DNA of 64,000 nucleotides from Fusibacter sp. A1 (GTDB lineage Bacteria > Bacillota > Clostridia > Peptostreptococcales > Acidaminobacteraceae), in contig NZ_QQWI01000007.1 in assembly GCF_004125825.1 (NCBI RefSeq), positions 124,001-188,000 of the forward strand, given 5' to 3'. Position 1 is the stretch's first letter; the number at the start of each line of letters is the position of its first letter. Shown piece after piece: positions 7,560 to 15,301 of the stretch. The translations under genes and the position numbers were made by a program. A model generated the notes under the pieces. The model was given only the letters and a program-made list of their open reading frames with translations. It was not told where the DNA came from and searched no databases.

Positions 7560-9737
7560 TTATTTCAATTTATTTTTTGCGATAACCGTTCTAATATCAG
7601 TATAACTTATTTTATCGGGTAGCGCGTCCTTAATTGGTTTTAATGCCGCAAGACCTACACCGTCGATCGCTTTAAGCACCTCGATTTCGACAGTCTCGTC
7701 CACTAGGTCGTCCCACTCGATTCGGTGACCCTTCTCTTCTAGTTTTTCCAGGTGACCGACAATGGTCGTCGCCTGGTATCCCCATTTTGCAGCAATCTCC
7801 TCTATCGATAATCCACTCTGATAATAGCGTAGCGTCAAATCGTACTTTTCATCATGAGAGAGCCCCTTATTGGGACTCTCGTCTAAAGAAACCACTTCAA
7901 TTTCTTCCACAAGCACCTCATCGGGGTTTATCTTTTTTTCGCTTACATAATCTCTGATAAGGGACATGAAGGTTTCACCGTACGTGTCGTATTTCTTTTC
8001 TCCGATTCCCTTGATTTTTAAAAATTCTTCTTTGGTCGTAGGCAGGTAACTCGCAAGATCGCTTAAAACCGCATTGGCGAACACGACATAAAGAGGAACT
8101 CCCTTTGCCTGTGCGATCTCCGCTCGTTGAGAGACAAGTATGTCATAGAGTTCTGGGTGACCCGCATGGGTTGATGCTCTCTTCTTAGAGGTCTTCTTCT
8201 CTTTGATATCAAGTCTTGTCTGCTTCATTACAATCTTTTCACTGCCCTTTAACACGTCTCGCGCACTACCGCTGAGCTTCAGCACCGGAAACTCGTCGGT
8301 GCTCATCAGTATATGTCCTTTGGCGATCAAGAACATGATGAGTTCTTTTACTACTGGGATAGACTCGTGTTTGAGAAGACCGTAAGTGGAAAGCTCATCA
8401 AACTTGAATGTCTTCACCTTTTGGGTTTTCGCACCTCTTAACACTTCGACAACCAGGTTGATTCCAAAGCGTTGCCCCATTCTATAGATGCAAGACAGTA
8501 TCTTTTGGGCCGACTCTGTACAGTCTATTTCTTCAGATTCATCCAAGCAGTTGCTGCAACTGTTGCAGTGGATTGTTTCTATCGTTTCGCCGAAATAATG
8601 CTGAATTTCTCCCCTTAGGCAGTTGTTTGTGTTGCAATAATCGATAAGTGTCTGAAGGTTGGTCATCTGTATCGTCAGACGTTCACGGTCGGTGCTGTTT
8701 TGAGTGATAAGCATCTTCTGCTTGACGATATCCGATGAGTCATACATCAGGATACAATCGCTCTCTTCACCGTCACGACCGGCACGACCGGCTTCCTGAT
8801 AATAGGCTTCCATGTTTTTAGGCATGTTGTAGTGAATGACAAATCGGACATCCGGCTTATCAACGCCCATACCAAATGCATTGGTCGCCACGATGATCCG
8901 CTTTTGATCGAGCATGAACTCATCTTGAACGCGGTTTCTAGTCACAGGGTCTAGCCCACCGTGGTAAAACCCAGCGGCAATTCCCTCTTTCACTAGCTTA
9001 CCGGCGACTTGCTCTACTGATTTTCTTGTCGCACAGTAGATGATCCCTGTATGTTCTTTGGGTATATCCTTAAGCCACTTGGATAAGTAGTCAAATTTAC
9101 TGTGGGGTTTTACAACCCTGTAAATAAGATTTTCACGGTCAACGCCTGACACATAGGACCTTGGATGATAAAGTTCTAAAAGTGTGCTGATATCCTCTTT
9201 GACAGCTTGCGTGGCCGTAGCAGTAAAGGCAGCCACTACCGGACGCTTGGGAAGCCTGCTTATCCAAGTCGGTATCGACCTGTAACTCGGTCTAAAATCG
9301 TGCCCCCATTGACTGATACAGTGCGCCTCATCCACAGCGACAAAATCGATCACGACCTCTCTAGAAGCTTCAAGAAAGGCACCTGTCATCAAGCCCTCTG
9401 GAGCCACATAAACCAACTTATACTTACCTTGTGAGATACCATGAACCCTATCTCTGGTTTCGCCCGCTGTTAGTGAGCTGTTTAAAAATGTCGCGGCTAT
9501 TCCATTTTGGTTTAGCGCCTCCACCTGATCTTTCATCAGAGCGATCAGCGGAGAAATCACGACTGTGAGTCCGCTGAAAACTAGAGCGGGAATCTGATAA
9601 CAGACCGATTTCCCCCCGCCTGTCGGCATGATGACCAAAGCGTCTTTTCCTGTCGATATCGTATTGATAATGGTCTCTTGATTGTCTCTGAACGAATCGT
9701 AGCCATAATACCTTTTTAATAAATCATGTATTTTCAT
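7560..9737 (-). CDS. recQ: ATP-dependent DNA helicase RecQ
   Basis: A 3'-5' DNA helicase for recombination and fork repair. Helicase core: Walker A MPTGGGKS (Lys43), DEAH box VDEAHCISQWGHDFRPSY (136-139), motif VI QEAGRAGRDG. A zinc site follows (CNTNNCLRGEI and CNSCSNC), then the winged-helix RQC region and an HRDC domain (about 535-610). The C terminus adds a helix-turn-helix (LSIEEIAAKWGYQATTIVGHL) of the kind found in longer Firmicute RecQ proteins. At 725 residues it is longer than E. coli RecQ because of that tail. The start follows AAGAGG. Confidence 0.95.
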   Translation of the reverse strand: MKIHDLLKRYYGYDSFRDNQETIINTISTGKDALVIMPTGGGKSVCYQIPALVFSGLTVVISPLIALMKDQVEALNQNGIAATFLNSSLTAGETRDRVHGISQGKYKLVYVAPEGLMTGAFLEASREVVIDFVAVDEAHCISQWGHDFRPSYRSIPTWISRLPKRPVVAAFTATATQAVKEDISTLLELYHPRSYVSGVDRENLIYRVVKPHSKFDYLSKWLKDIPKEHTGIIYCATRKSVEQVAGKLVKEGIAAGFYHGGLDPVTRNRVQDEFMLDQKRIIVATNAFGMGVDKPDVRFVIHYNMPKNMEAYYQEAGRAGRDGEESDCILMYDSSDIVKQKMLITQNSTDRERLTIQMTNLQTLIDYCNTNNCLRGEIQHYFGETIETIHCNSCSNCLDESEEIDCTESAQKILSCIYRMGQRFGINLVVEVLRGAKTQKVKTFKFDELSTYGLLKHESIPVVKELIMFLIAKGHILMSTDEFPVLKLSGSARDVLKGSEKIVMKQTRLDIKEKKTSKKRASTHAGHPELYDILVSQRAEIAQAKGVPLYVVFANAVLSDLASYLPTTKEEFLKIKGIGEKKYDTYGETFMSLIRDYVSEKKINPDEVLVEEIEVVSLDESPNKGLSHDEKYDLTLRYYQSGLSIEEIAAKWGYQATTIVGHLEKLEEKGHRIEWDDLVDETVEIEVLKAIDGVGLAALKPIKDALPDKISYTDIRTVIAKNKLK

Positions 9738-9759
9738 TTTAACCTCTTCTCGTCGAATC

Positions 9760-9776
9760 TCTTAACATTGTAACAC
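9760..9776 (-). promoter_or_regulatory. recQ promoter core (extended -10)
   Basis: The minus strand reads GTGTTACAATGTTAAGA, containing an extended -10 (TGTTACAAT). The identical 17 bases occur upstream of the truA-like gene at 18154-18170. Confidence 0.5.
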
Positions 9777-9862
9777 GAAGCCTATTATGAGCGAACTCTA
9801 ATCAGGTAAATAGTTGTCTGCAACTTGCATCATACATAAATTGGAAACTTATCTGATGACAA

Positions 9863-9898
9863 TAAAAAAAGTTGCAAGCACCCATTGGCACTTGCAAC
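9863..9898 (-). terminator. Terminator of the S41 protease-like gene
   Basis: Inverted arms GTTGCAAG and CTTGCAAC (9871-9898) are followed on the minus strand by a seven-T run. It lies just after the stop of the S41 gene. Confidence 0.8.
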
Positions 9899-9903
9899 CC
9901 ATG

Positions 9904-10950
9904 CTAATTTCCATCGATCAGTCGATTCATGTCTGCAATCAGTTTCTTATAATTCTCATCGTACTCCTCACTTTTCCAAACATACTCTATCTCAGCTGGA
10001 ATCCCCTCGTTCTGATAAGAAGTCTTCGATCCGTCGCGGTTATACATATTGAAGTAAGAGCTCAGTACAGTGATATTCGCGCCATAGTAGTTGTCAAACG
10101 TTAGTGTCGAGATCCCTTTGCCATAGGTATTCTGGCCAACTATGGTCACATTGTCAAGATGGGCGTTTAAGGCATAAGTCACTATTTCAGCAGAAGATGC
10201 TGTATACTCATCTACAAGAATCACAATCTCCTTGGGTTTAAGCTTGGCTTCAGTCAAGGTCACTTCCTCATAGACGTCCTCGTTGCCGTCAATACCATAT
10301 TGCACATCCGAAAGAATCGGAATATCCTTCTCAAGGAACAAGTCGATCATCTCAAAGGCGTACACCATATAGCCGCCTGGATTGTCTCGTAAATCGATAA
10401 ACAGCCTGTTTGCAACGTTGATAGGACCTGCATAATCCAAAATATCATCCGTATGCCTCTCTTCAAAGCTATAAACACCTAAATAAAAATCGCTTCCTAT
10501 CGTCGATGCGTAAAAAGTCTCTGTATTGGCGAGATAGTCGTCATACTTCTCCACTGCGGCATTGCTTTCGATATAGTTGTAATATTGCATCATGCCGTCA
10601 AGATGCGAATTGACATCATTGAGAATCAACTGTGTCGCATAAAGATGAAACCGGTCATAGGTACTCAGGTCGTCAGTCCCCTCAAAAGGAGCCCAGTCGT
10701 ATTCTTCAACGTAAAGATCCTCGTCAATCACCTCATCGATTCTAGCCTCCAACACGTTCCAATCGATAAAATAGCTCATCACGTCGTACAGTTCATAGGT
10801 CGTCATGTAATTTCTATAAGCGATTCCGAAATAGCCAAGCATAAAAATAATCAGTACGAATATCGTTAAGTTGCGTCTTATGATACTCTTTCTGATCCAG
10901 TGTTTGGTCTCACTATCTATGGTTTCAAGTTTTTTTAACTTTTTTAACAT
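9904..10950 (-). CDS. S41 family (C-terminal processing) protease-like protein
   Basis: A membrane helix near residues 30-48 anchors an extracytoplasmic domain. The C-terminal half has S41 features: LFIDLRDNPGGY, the catalytic Ser in YTASSAEIV and the general-base Lys in NTYGKG. No PDZ domain is evident between the anchor and the protease core; that stretch (about 50-165) is acidic and unrecognised. Its substrate is unknown. It is transcribed alone, with GAGGTG before the ATG and its own terminator. Confidence 0.85.
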   Translation of the reverse strand: MLKKLKKLETIDSETKHWIRKSIIRRNLTIFVLIIFMLGYFGIAYRNYMTTYELYDVMSYFIDWNVLEARIDEVIDEDLYVEEYDWAPFEGTDDLSTYDRFHLYATQLILNDVNSHLDGMMQYYNYIESNAAVEKYDDYLANTETFYASTIGSDFYLGVYSFEERHTDDILDYAGPINVANRLFIDLRDNPGGYMVYAFEMIDLFLEKDIPILSDVQYGIDGNEDVYEEVTLTEAKLKPKEIVILVDEYTASSAEIVTYALNAHLDNVTIVGQNTYGKGISTLTFDNYYGANITVLSSYFNMYNRDGSKTSYQNEGIPAEIEYVWKSEEYDENYKKLIADMNRLIDGN

Positions 10951-11051
10951 CCTGCACCTCTTTGACTGGTTTAAGCGACTACCCTATTGTCTATTAATAG
11001 AGTAACACTTTCAGCTATTGTTAGAAAGTGGTTATTTGAAGATCCAGATGG

Positions 11052-11057
11052 TATAAT
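11052..11057 (+). promoter_or_regulatory. Extended -10 promoter element
   Basis: TGGTATAAT (the -10 at 11052-11057) lies just upstream of the coiled-coil membrane protein gene; the -35 position reads TGGTTA, a weak match. Confidence 0.5.
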
Positions 11058-11074
11058 TCAAACAGGAGGTTCCT

Positions 11075-11734
11075 ATGACTAAAAAACAAAAAATTATTTA
11101 TGCTACAAGTCTCATCGCTTTCCTATTGATTTTATACTATTCGACTCTTCAGCTTCAGCTCCAAATTGACAAGCAGGCTAATGAACTGGCGATACTAAAG
11201 ACACAAATCAACGAATCTCAGTCGGCACTCGCGGTTCTTGAAATCCTCAGCGAGGACACAAAGGATTTATCAAAATTGCTGACAAAGCTTGATACGGATC
11301 AACTCGTTAGTATTCAAAATCAAATCAATCGACTTCAATCTGAACTTTCCGAGCAACGATCCAAACACATTGTTGACCTTTCAGACGAACACGAGCTTGA
11401 AAGACTCAGATACGGGGCTGAAAGTTTTATGAAGGCCTTTACTTCTGGTGATGAACAGACCGTGTCGAACATGTTGGCAGAGAGATACGCCATTGTAGAT
11501 AAGACGGTTGTCGACCTGAACCATGGTGGACGCACTATCCTAGATTTCCCGACTCAGGGCGAGATCACTTTCGCACTTAACGGGTACGGAAGTGATATCA
11601 GCAAGGACGATTTCGGATTTCACTATGTCGTATTCGTTAAAAACGGCGACGAAAGCGAGATTTTCTTTATCAACTTCACTTTAAACAATTATCAGCTATC
11701 ACCGATTGTAGACAATTTGGAATTTGACATATAA
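11075..11734 (+). CDS. Membrane-anchored coiled-coil protein, unknown function
   Basis: A 219-residue protein with one N-terminal helix (IIYATSLIAFLLILYYSTL), a coiled coil (about 25-110) and a small globular C-terminal domain (about 110-219) that resembles the alpha+beta fold of NTF2-like or DUF4878-like domains (FMKAFTSGDEQTVSNMLAERY), though I cannot name it. The bulk should lie outside the membrane. ACAGGAGG precedes the ATG, and a strong terminator follows. Confidence 0.75.
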   Translation: MTKKQKIIYATSLIAFLLILYYSTLQLQLQIDKQANELAILKTQINESQSALAVLEILSEDTKDLSKLLTKLDTDQLVSIQNQINRLQSELSEQRSKHIVDLSDEHELERLRYGAESFMKAFTSGDEQTVSNMLAERYAIVDKTVVDLNHGGRTILDFPTQGEITFALNGYGSDISKDDFGFHYVVFVKNGDESEIFFINFTLNNYQLSPIVDNLEFDI

Positions 11735-11770
11735 AGCAAAACAGACCGGTTTCGGTCTGTTTTTTTTGCT
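11735..11770. terminator. Bidirectional terminator between convergent genes
   Basis: ACAGACCG-GTTT-CGGTCTGT with flanking A and T runs, placed exactly between two convergent genes. Confidence 0.88.
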
Positions 11771-12201
11771 TATTTAAAAATCAGTTTTAATGATGCTTTT
11801 AAGTACTTTCCCTTTCGTGCGATCGAAACGTTGATCCATGGGAGCGATAAAAATAAGATACCCGCCACCACAAAAATAGGGTTGCCTGAGGAAATCAATA
11901 TCACGCCAAAAATCGCGTTAAATCCGATAAGCGTATATAAAAGTTTCATTCTACTCGGTTTTGGTTGGATAGTTCCCACTAGGTAGATACAGTCTTTTCT
12001 GAGTTCCAAACTTCCTACAAACTCAGAAAGTGCGGCACCTCTAGCTTTACTCGAAAGTTTGAAATCACCGTTATCATAAATCTTTCCTGTAAGCAGATTT
12101 AGAGCGAGTCTATTCTTTTTCGACTTTTCGATCAATTTTTCAATCTCGTCTTCCGCTTGACTGATGGTAGCATACTTTGTTTCTAATTCAAATCTGGACA
12201 T
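11770..12201 (-). CDS. Conserved membrane protein, unknown function
   Basis: A 143-residue protein with a charged N-terminal half (two short helices, EDEIEKLIEKSKKNRLAL) and two membrane helices near residues 88-102 and 106-122. The ATG at 12201 follows GAGGTGA; a GTG one codon earlier is the alternative. No family was recognised. Confidence 0.65.
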   Translation of the reverse strand: MSRFELETKYATISQAEDEIEKLIEKSKKNRLALNLLTGKIYDNGDFKLSSKARGAALSEFVGSLELRKDCIYLVGTIQPKPSRMKLLYTLIGFNAIFGVILISSGNPIFVVAGILFLSLPWINVSIARKGKYLKASLKLIFK

Positions 12202-12275
12202 CACTTCACCTCACTACCATTATACATTATTTATACCAAACATGTGAGCTAAAGACTGCTGCGCATATAAACAGC

Positions 12276-12318
12276 AAAAAACCGTAATGTGTATAGGGAC
12301 ACATTACGGTTTTTTTTG
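12276..12318. terminator. Terminator, 12-bp perfect stem
   Basis: ACCGTAATGTGT and ACACATTACGGT flank a 6-base loop, with A-run before and T-run after. It ends the symporter transcript (minus strand) and could act in both directions. Confidence 0.85.
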
Positions 12319-12344
12319 TGGGTGGGTTAATTACTATTCAAAAG

Positions 12345-13820
12345 TTAACTAGTTTTTTCAATTTTAGTTTTTGATGGTTTTGATAGCTTATCCATCCAGA
12401 AGTCAGCATTCTTAATGCCTAGCGCTTCAGGATTAAATACAGGATCAAGACCTAACTTCTTCTGGCTTTCATAATCTTTAAGCGTTGCAACACCAACTTT
12501 TGTCAATAAGAGTATAGCGACAATATTGAGCCATGCCATCAGGCCAACGCCGATATCGCCAAGTGCCCAAACCGCTCCTGCAGAGTTGATAGATCCTACG
12601 AATGTCATGACAAGAAGTGCGACACGTGTAAGGTTAAAGACAAGCTTATGATTTTTAAAGTTTCTTGCTATATACGCCACATTCGATTCGGCATAGTAGT
12701 AGTAAGCCATAAGTGTTGTAAATGCAAAGAAGAAAAGTGCGATTGCGATAAAGGAACTACCGAATCCAGGAATGAAGGAATCAAGCGCCATTTGAGTAAA
12801 CGCCGGACCAGGTTCTACTCCAGCTATGTTTTCAACAAGGATGTTACCCGCTGTATCATAGATGTTGTACATACCTGTGATCAGTATCATGAATGCTGTA
12901 GCTGAACAAACAAACAGCGTATCTACATAAACCGAGAAAGCTTGTACTAGACCTTGCTTTGCTGGGTGAGATACTTCTGCAGCCGCAGCCGCCATAGGAC
13001 CTGTACCCTGACCTGCTTCATTTGAGTAGATACCGCGCTTGACGCCCCACATGATCGCCTGCCCGATTACCGCGCCAGTCGCAGCTTTAGCAGACCACGC
13101 ATGTGTCCAGATCAGACTGAACACGCCTGGGATTTTATCAAAGTTAAGAACAATAATGATTACTGCGACGATAATATAGGCGATTGCCATAAATGGAACG
13201 ATGACTTCAGCTGCTTTACCGATTCTCTTAACGCCGCCAAAGATGATAAGACCAAGAAGCGCGGCGACGATAGCGCCAGTAATCGCTACAGGAATATTAA
13301 AGGCCGTATTCATCGCAACAGCGATACTGTTTGCCTGAATACCAGGTAGGAAGAAACCACATGCGACGATTGCAGAAAGTGCGAACAATACCGCATACCA
13401 TCTTTGTCCTAAACCTTTTTCAATGTAGTAAGAAGGTCCGCCTCTGTATTCTCCATCCATCTTTTCCTTATAGACTTGAGCCAGAGCCGACTCGATATAA
13501 GCAGAACCCGCTCCTAAGAATGCGATAGCCCACATCCAGAATACCGCACCAGGACCACCGAATCCAATTGCAGAAGCAACACCAGCGATGTTACCTGTAC
13601 CAACACGGCCACCAAGTGCCATTGCAAAACTTTGGAATGACGATACGCCGGACTCTGAATCTCCACCGCTGAATAGTTGTGTGACCATATCCTTGATAAG
13701 ACGTACTTGTGGAAACTTCATAATAATTGAAAAGAAGATACCTGTGCCTAGGCAGAGCCAAATCAACCAGCTAGACCATATGATGCCATTTAAAAAATCA
13801 ACAATACCATTGAAACTCAT
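12345..13820 (-). CDS. AGCS-family sodium:alanine/glycine symporter
   Basis: A 491-residue permease with about eleven membrane helices. The family signatures are plain: GGRVGTGNIAGVASAIGFGGPGAVFWMW, the GGPSYYIEKGLG loop and GIYSNEAGQGTGPMAAAAA. Members (AlsT, DagA, GlyP) import alanine or glycine with sodium. GGGGG precedes the ATG. A perfect sigma-54 promoter lies 43 bp upstream and the sigma-54 activator gene is next to it, so expression is probably switched on by the neighbouring two-component system. Confidence 0.95.
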   Translation of the reverse strand: MSFNGIVDFLNGIIWSSWLIWLCLGTGIFFSIIMKFPQVRLIKDMVTQLFSGGDSESGVSSFQSFAMALGGRVGTGNIAGVASAIGFGGPGAVFWMWAIAFLGAGSAYIESALAQVYKEKMDGEYRGGPSYYIEKGLGQRWYAVLFALSAIVACGFFLPGIQANSIAVAMNTAFNIPVAITGAIVAALLGLIIFGGVKRIGKAAEVIVPFMAIAYIIVAVIIIVLNFDKIPGVFSLIWTHAWSAKAATGAVIGQAIMWGVKRGIYSNEAGQGTGPMAAAAAEVSHPAKQGLVQAFSVYVDTLFVCSATAFMILITGMYNIYDTAGNILVENIAGVEPGPAFTQMALDSFIPGFGSSFIAIALFFFAFTTLMAYYYYAESNVAYIARNFKNHKLVFNLTRVALLVMTFVGSINSAGAVWALGDIGVGLMAWLNIVAILLLTKVGVATLKDYESQKKLGLDPVFNPEALGIKNADFWMDKLSKPSKTKIEKTS

Positions 13821-13862
13821 AAATAATTCCCCCTTAATAAGTTAATGTTCACCATATAGTAT

Positions 13863-13878
13863 TGCAAGGACCGTGCCA
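13863..13878 (-). promoter_or_regulatory. Sigma-54 (RpoN) -24/-12 promoter of the AGCS symporter
   Basis: Minus strand TGGCACGGTCCTTGCA is an exact match to the TGGCAC-N5-TTGCA consensus. It faces the symporter gene and lies beside a gene for a sigma-54-dependent activator, so function is strongly supported by context. Confidence 0.9.
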
Positions 13879-13925
13879 ACTTATATTTTACCGAATTGCA
13901 ACAATATCATGTCGAAAAAGAAATA

Positions 13926-13971
13926 AAATCGAGAAATAAATTTCACGTATGTGAAATTTACTTCTCGATTT
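13926..13971. terminator. Long inverted repeat at the activator stop codon: terminator and possible activator site
   Basis: Two 21-base arms with one mismatch and a GTAT loop span the stop codon of the activator gene. On the minus strand a T-rich tract follows, as in a terminator. The centre lies about 70 bp upstream of the sigma-54 -24 element, where an NtrC-type activator would bind, so it may serve both purposes. Confidence 0.65.
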
Positions 13972-15301
13972 CGATTTCAAGTTCCTGAATTTTATTAAAT
14001 AATTGTCTTCTTGTAATCCCAAGTATCTCTGCTGATTTCGTCAAATGTTGATTATTCGCTTTTAAGACAGAATGAATATAACTTTTCTCCTGGTTTTTTC
14101 TGAACTCCTTAAGACTTTGGAATGTCTGATTTACCTTTTTGGGTGTCGACAAGAACAAATCTTCTTTTCTAAGTATGCCGTCACCAGATAACACGATAAG
14201 TCTTTCGATCATATTTTTCAGCTCACGGATATTCCCAGGGAAATCGTAATTTTTCAAAAATACCAACAGTTCATCATCGATACCATTCACAGGCTTTTTC
14301 ATATCATTGGACAGTTTTGAAACGAAAAAATGAACCATTTGGATGATGTCTTCTTTTCTTTCCCTGAGCGGGGGGATTTCAATCGTGAAGGTGCTGATCC
14401 TATAAAAGAAGTCCTCCCTGAACTCACCTGCTGCAATCATTTCATCTAATTTTCTATTCGTCGCGCATACCAGTCTGAAATTCACATCGATCAACTGGTT
14501 CGAACCGATTCTTTCAATACGTTTTGTGTCCAGTACCCTCAGCATCTTAAGCTGCATATCTGCAGTGGCATCTCCAATTTCATCTAAAAAGAGTGTTCCT
14601 CCATCTGCGGATTCAAACTTCCCTATTCGTGTTTCAGTAGCACCCGTATAGGCACCTTTCTCGTGTCCGAACAGTTCGGACTCAAGAAGCGTCATCGAAT
14701 AGGCATGGCAGTTGACCGGCACGAAGTTGTTCCCTTTTCTAGTCGATTTTTCATGGATATAAGCGGCAAAGGCTTCCTTTCCGACGCCCGACTCCCCGAG
14801 CAATAGAATATTGGCGTTGCTCACAGCGACCTTGTCGATCAGGTCAATCGCCTTTTTCATTTTTGGATTCTTCGACTGCATCAAATATTGGCCCGTGACC
14901 GCCGGCTGACTTATTTTCATTTTAAGTTCTGAGATCCTCTTTACCTTTTCAACTTCGAAGATCAGCTCCTCAGGATCGTGTGATTTGATATAGTAGGAAA
15001 ACGCACCTTTCTTCATCGCCTCCACAGCATTCTTTATGCTTCCGTAACCTGTAATGATGATTACTTCTGTATCGGAATGGTCTTTTTTAATTTCTTTTAA
15101 AAGATCGAAACCATTCATATCCTGCATGAAAAAGTCACTCAGCACCAGATCAAAAAACTCTTTTTCCAGCATATCGAGCGCATCTGTGGCTTTGGTGGTA
15201 TAACTTACATGATGTCCTTCTCCCTTGAGTATCAAAGAAAGCACATCACAATAATGTTGTTCATCATCCACAATCAAAATCTTAAATATATGTTCACTCA
15301 T
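13958..15301 (-). CDS. Sigma-54-dependent response regulator (NtrC/AtoC type)
   Basis: A 447-residue regulator: receiver domain with Asp56 (DLVLSDFFMQD), central AAA+ domain with Walker A GESGVGKE, Walker B GGTLFLDEIGD, and the sigma-54 contact loop as GAYTGA (Tyr in place of the usual Phe, a known working variant), then a Fis-type helix-turn-helix (LTKSAEILGITRRQLFNKI). The receiver's conserved Lys is followed by Ser rather than Pro (YYIKSHD). The ATG at 15301 overlaps the kinase stop by 8 bp; a TTG five codons earlier is less likely. Confidence 0.93.
   Translation of the reverse strand: MSEHIFKILIVDDEQHYCDVLSLILKGEGHHVSYTTKATDALDMLEKEFFDLVLSDFFMQDMNGFDLLKEIKKDHSDTEVIIITGYGSIKNAVEAMKKGAFSYYIKSHDPEELIFEVEKVKRISELKMKISQPAVTGQYLMQSKNPKMKKAIDLIDKVAVSNANILLLGESGVGKEAFAAYIHEKSTRKGNNFVPVNCHAYSMTLLESELFGHEKGAYTGATETRIGKFESADGGTLFLDEIGDATADMQLKMLRVLDTKRIERIGSNQLIDVNFRLVCATNRKLDEMIAAGEFREDFFYRISTFTIEIPPLRERKEDIIQMVHFFVSKLSNDMKKPVNGIDDELLVFLKNYDFPGNIRELKNMIERLIVLSGDGILRKEDLFLSTPKKVNQTFQSLKEFRKNQEKSYIHSVLKANNQHLTKSAEILGITRRQLFNKIQELEIEIEK

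Noticed and set aside
9886..9898. TGGCAC near TTGC, as in a sigma-54 promoter
   Set aside because: Spacing is wrong, and the bases belong to a terminator stem.
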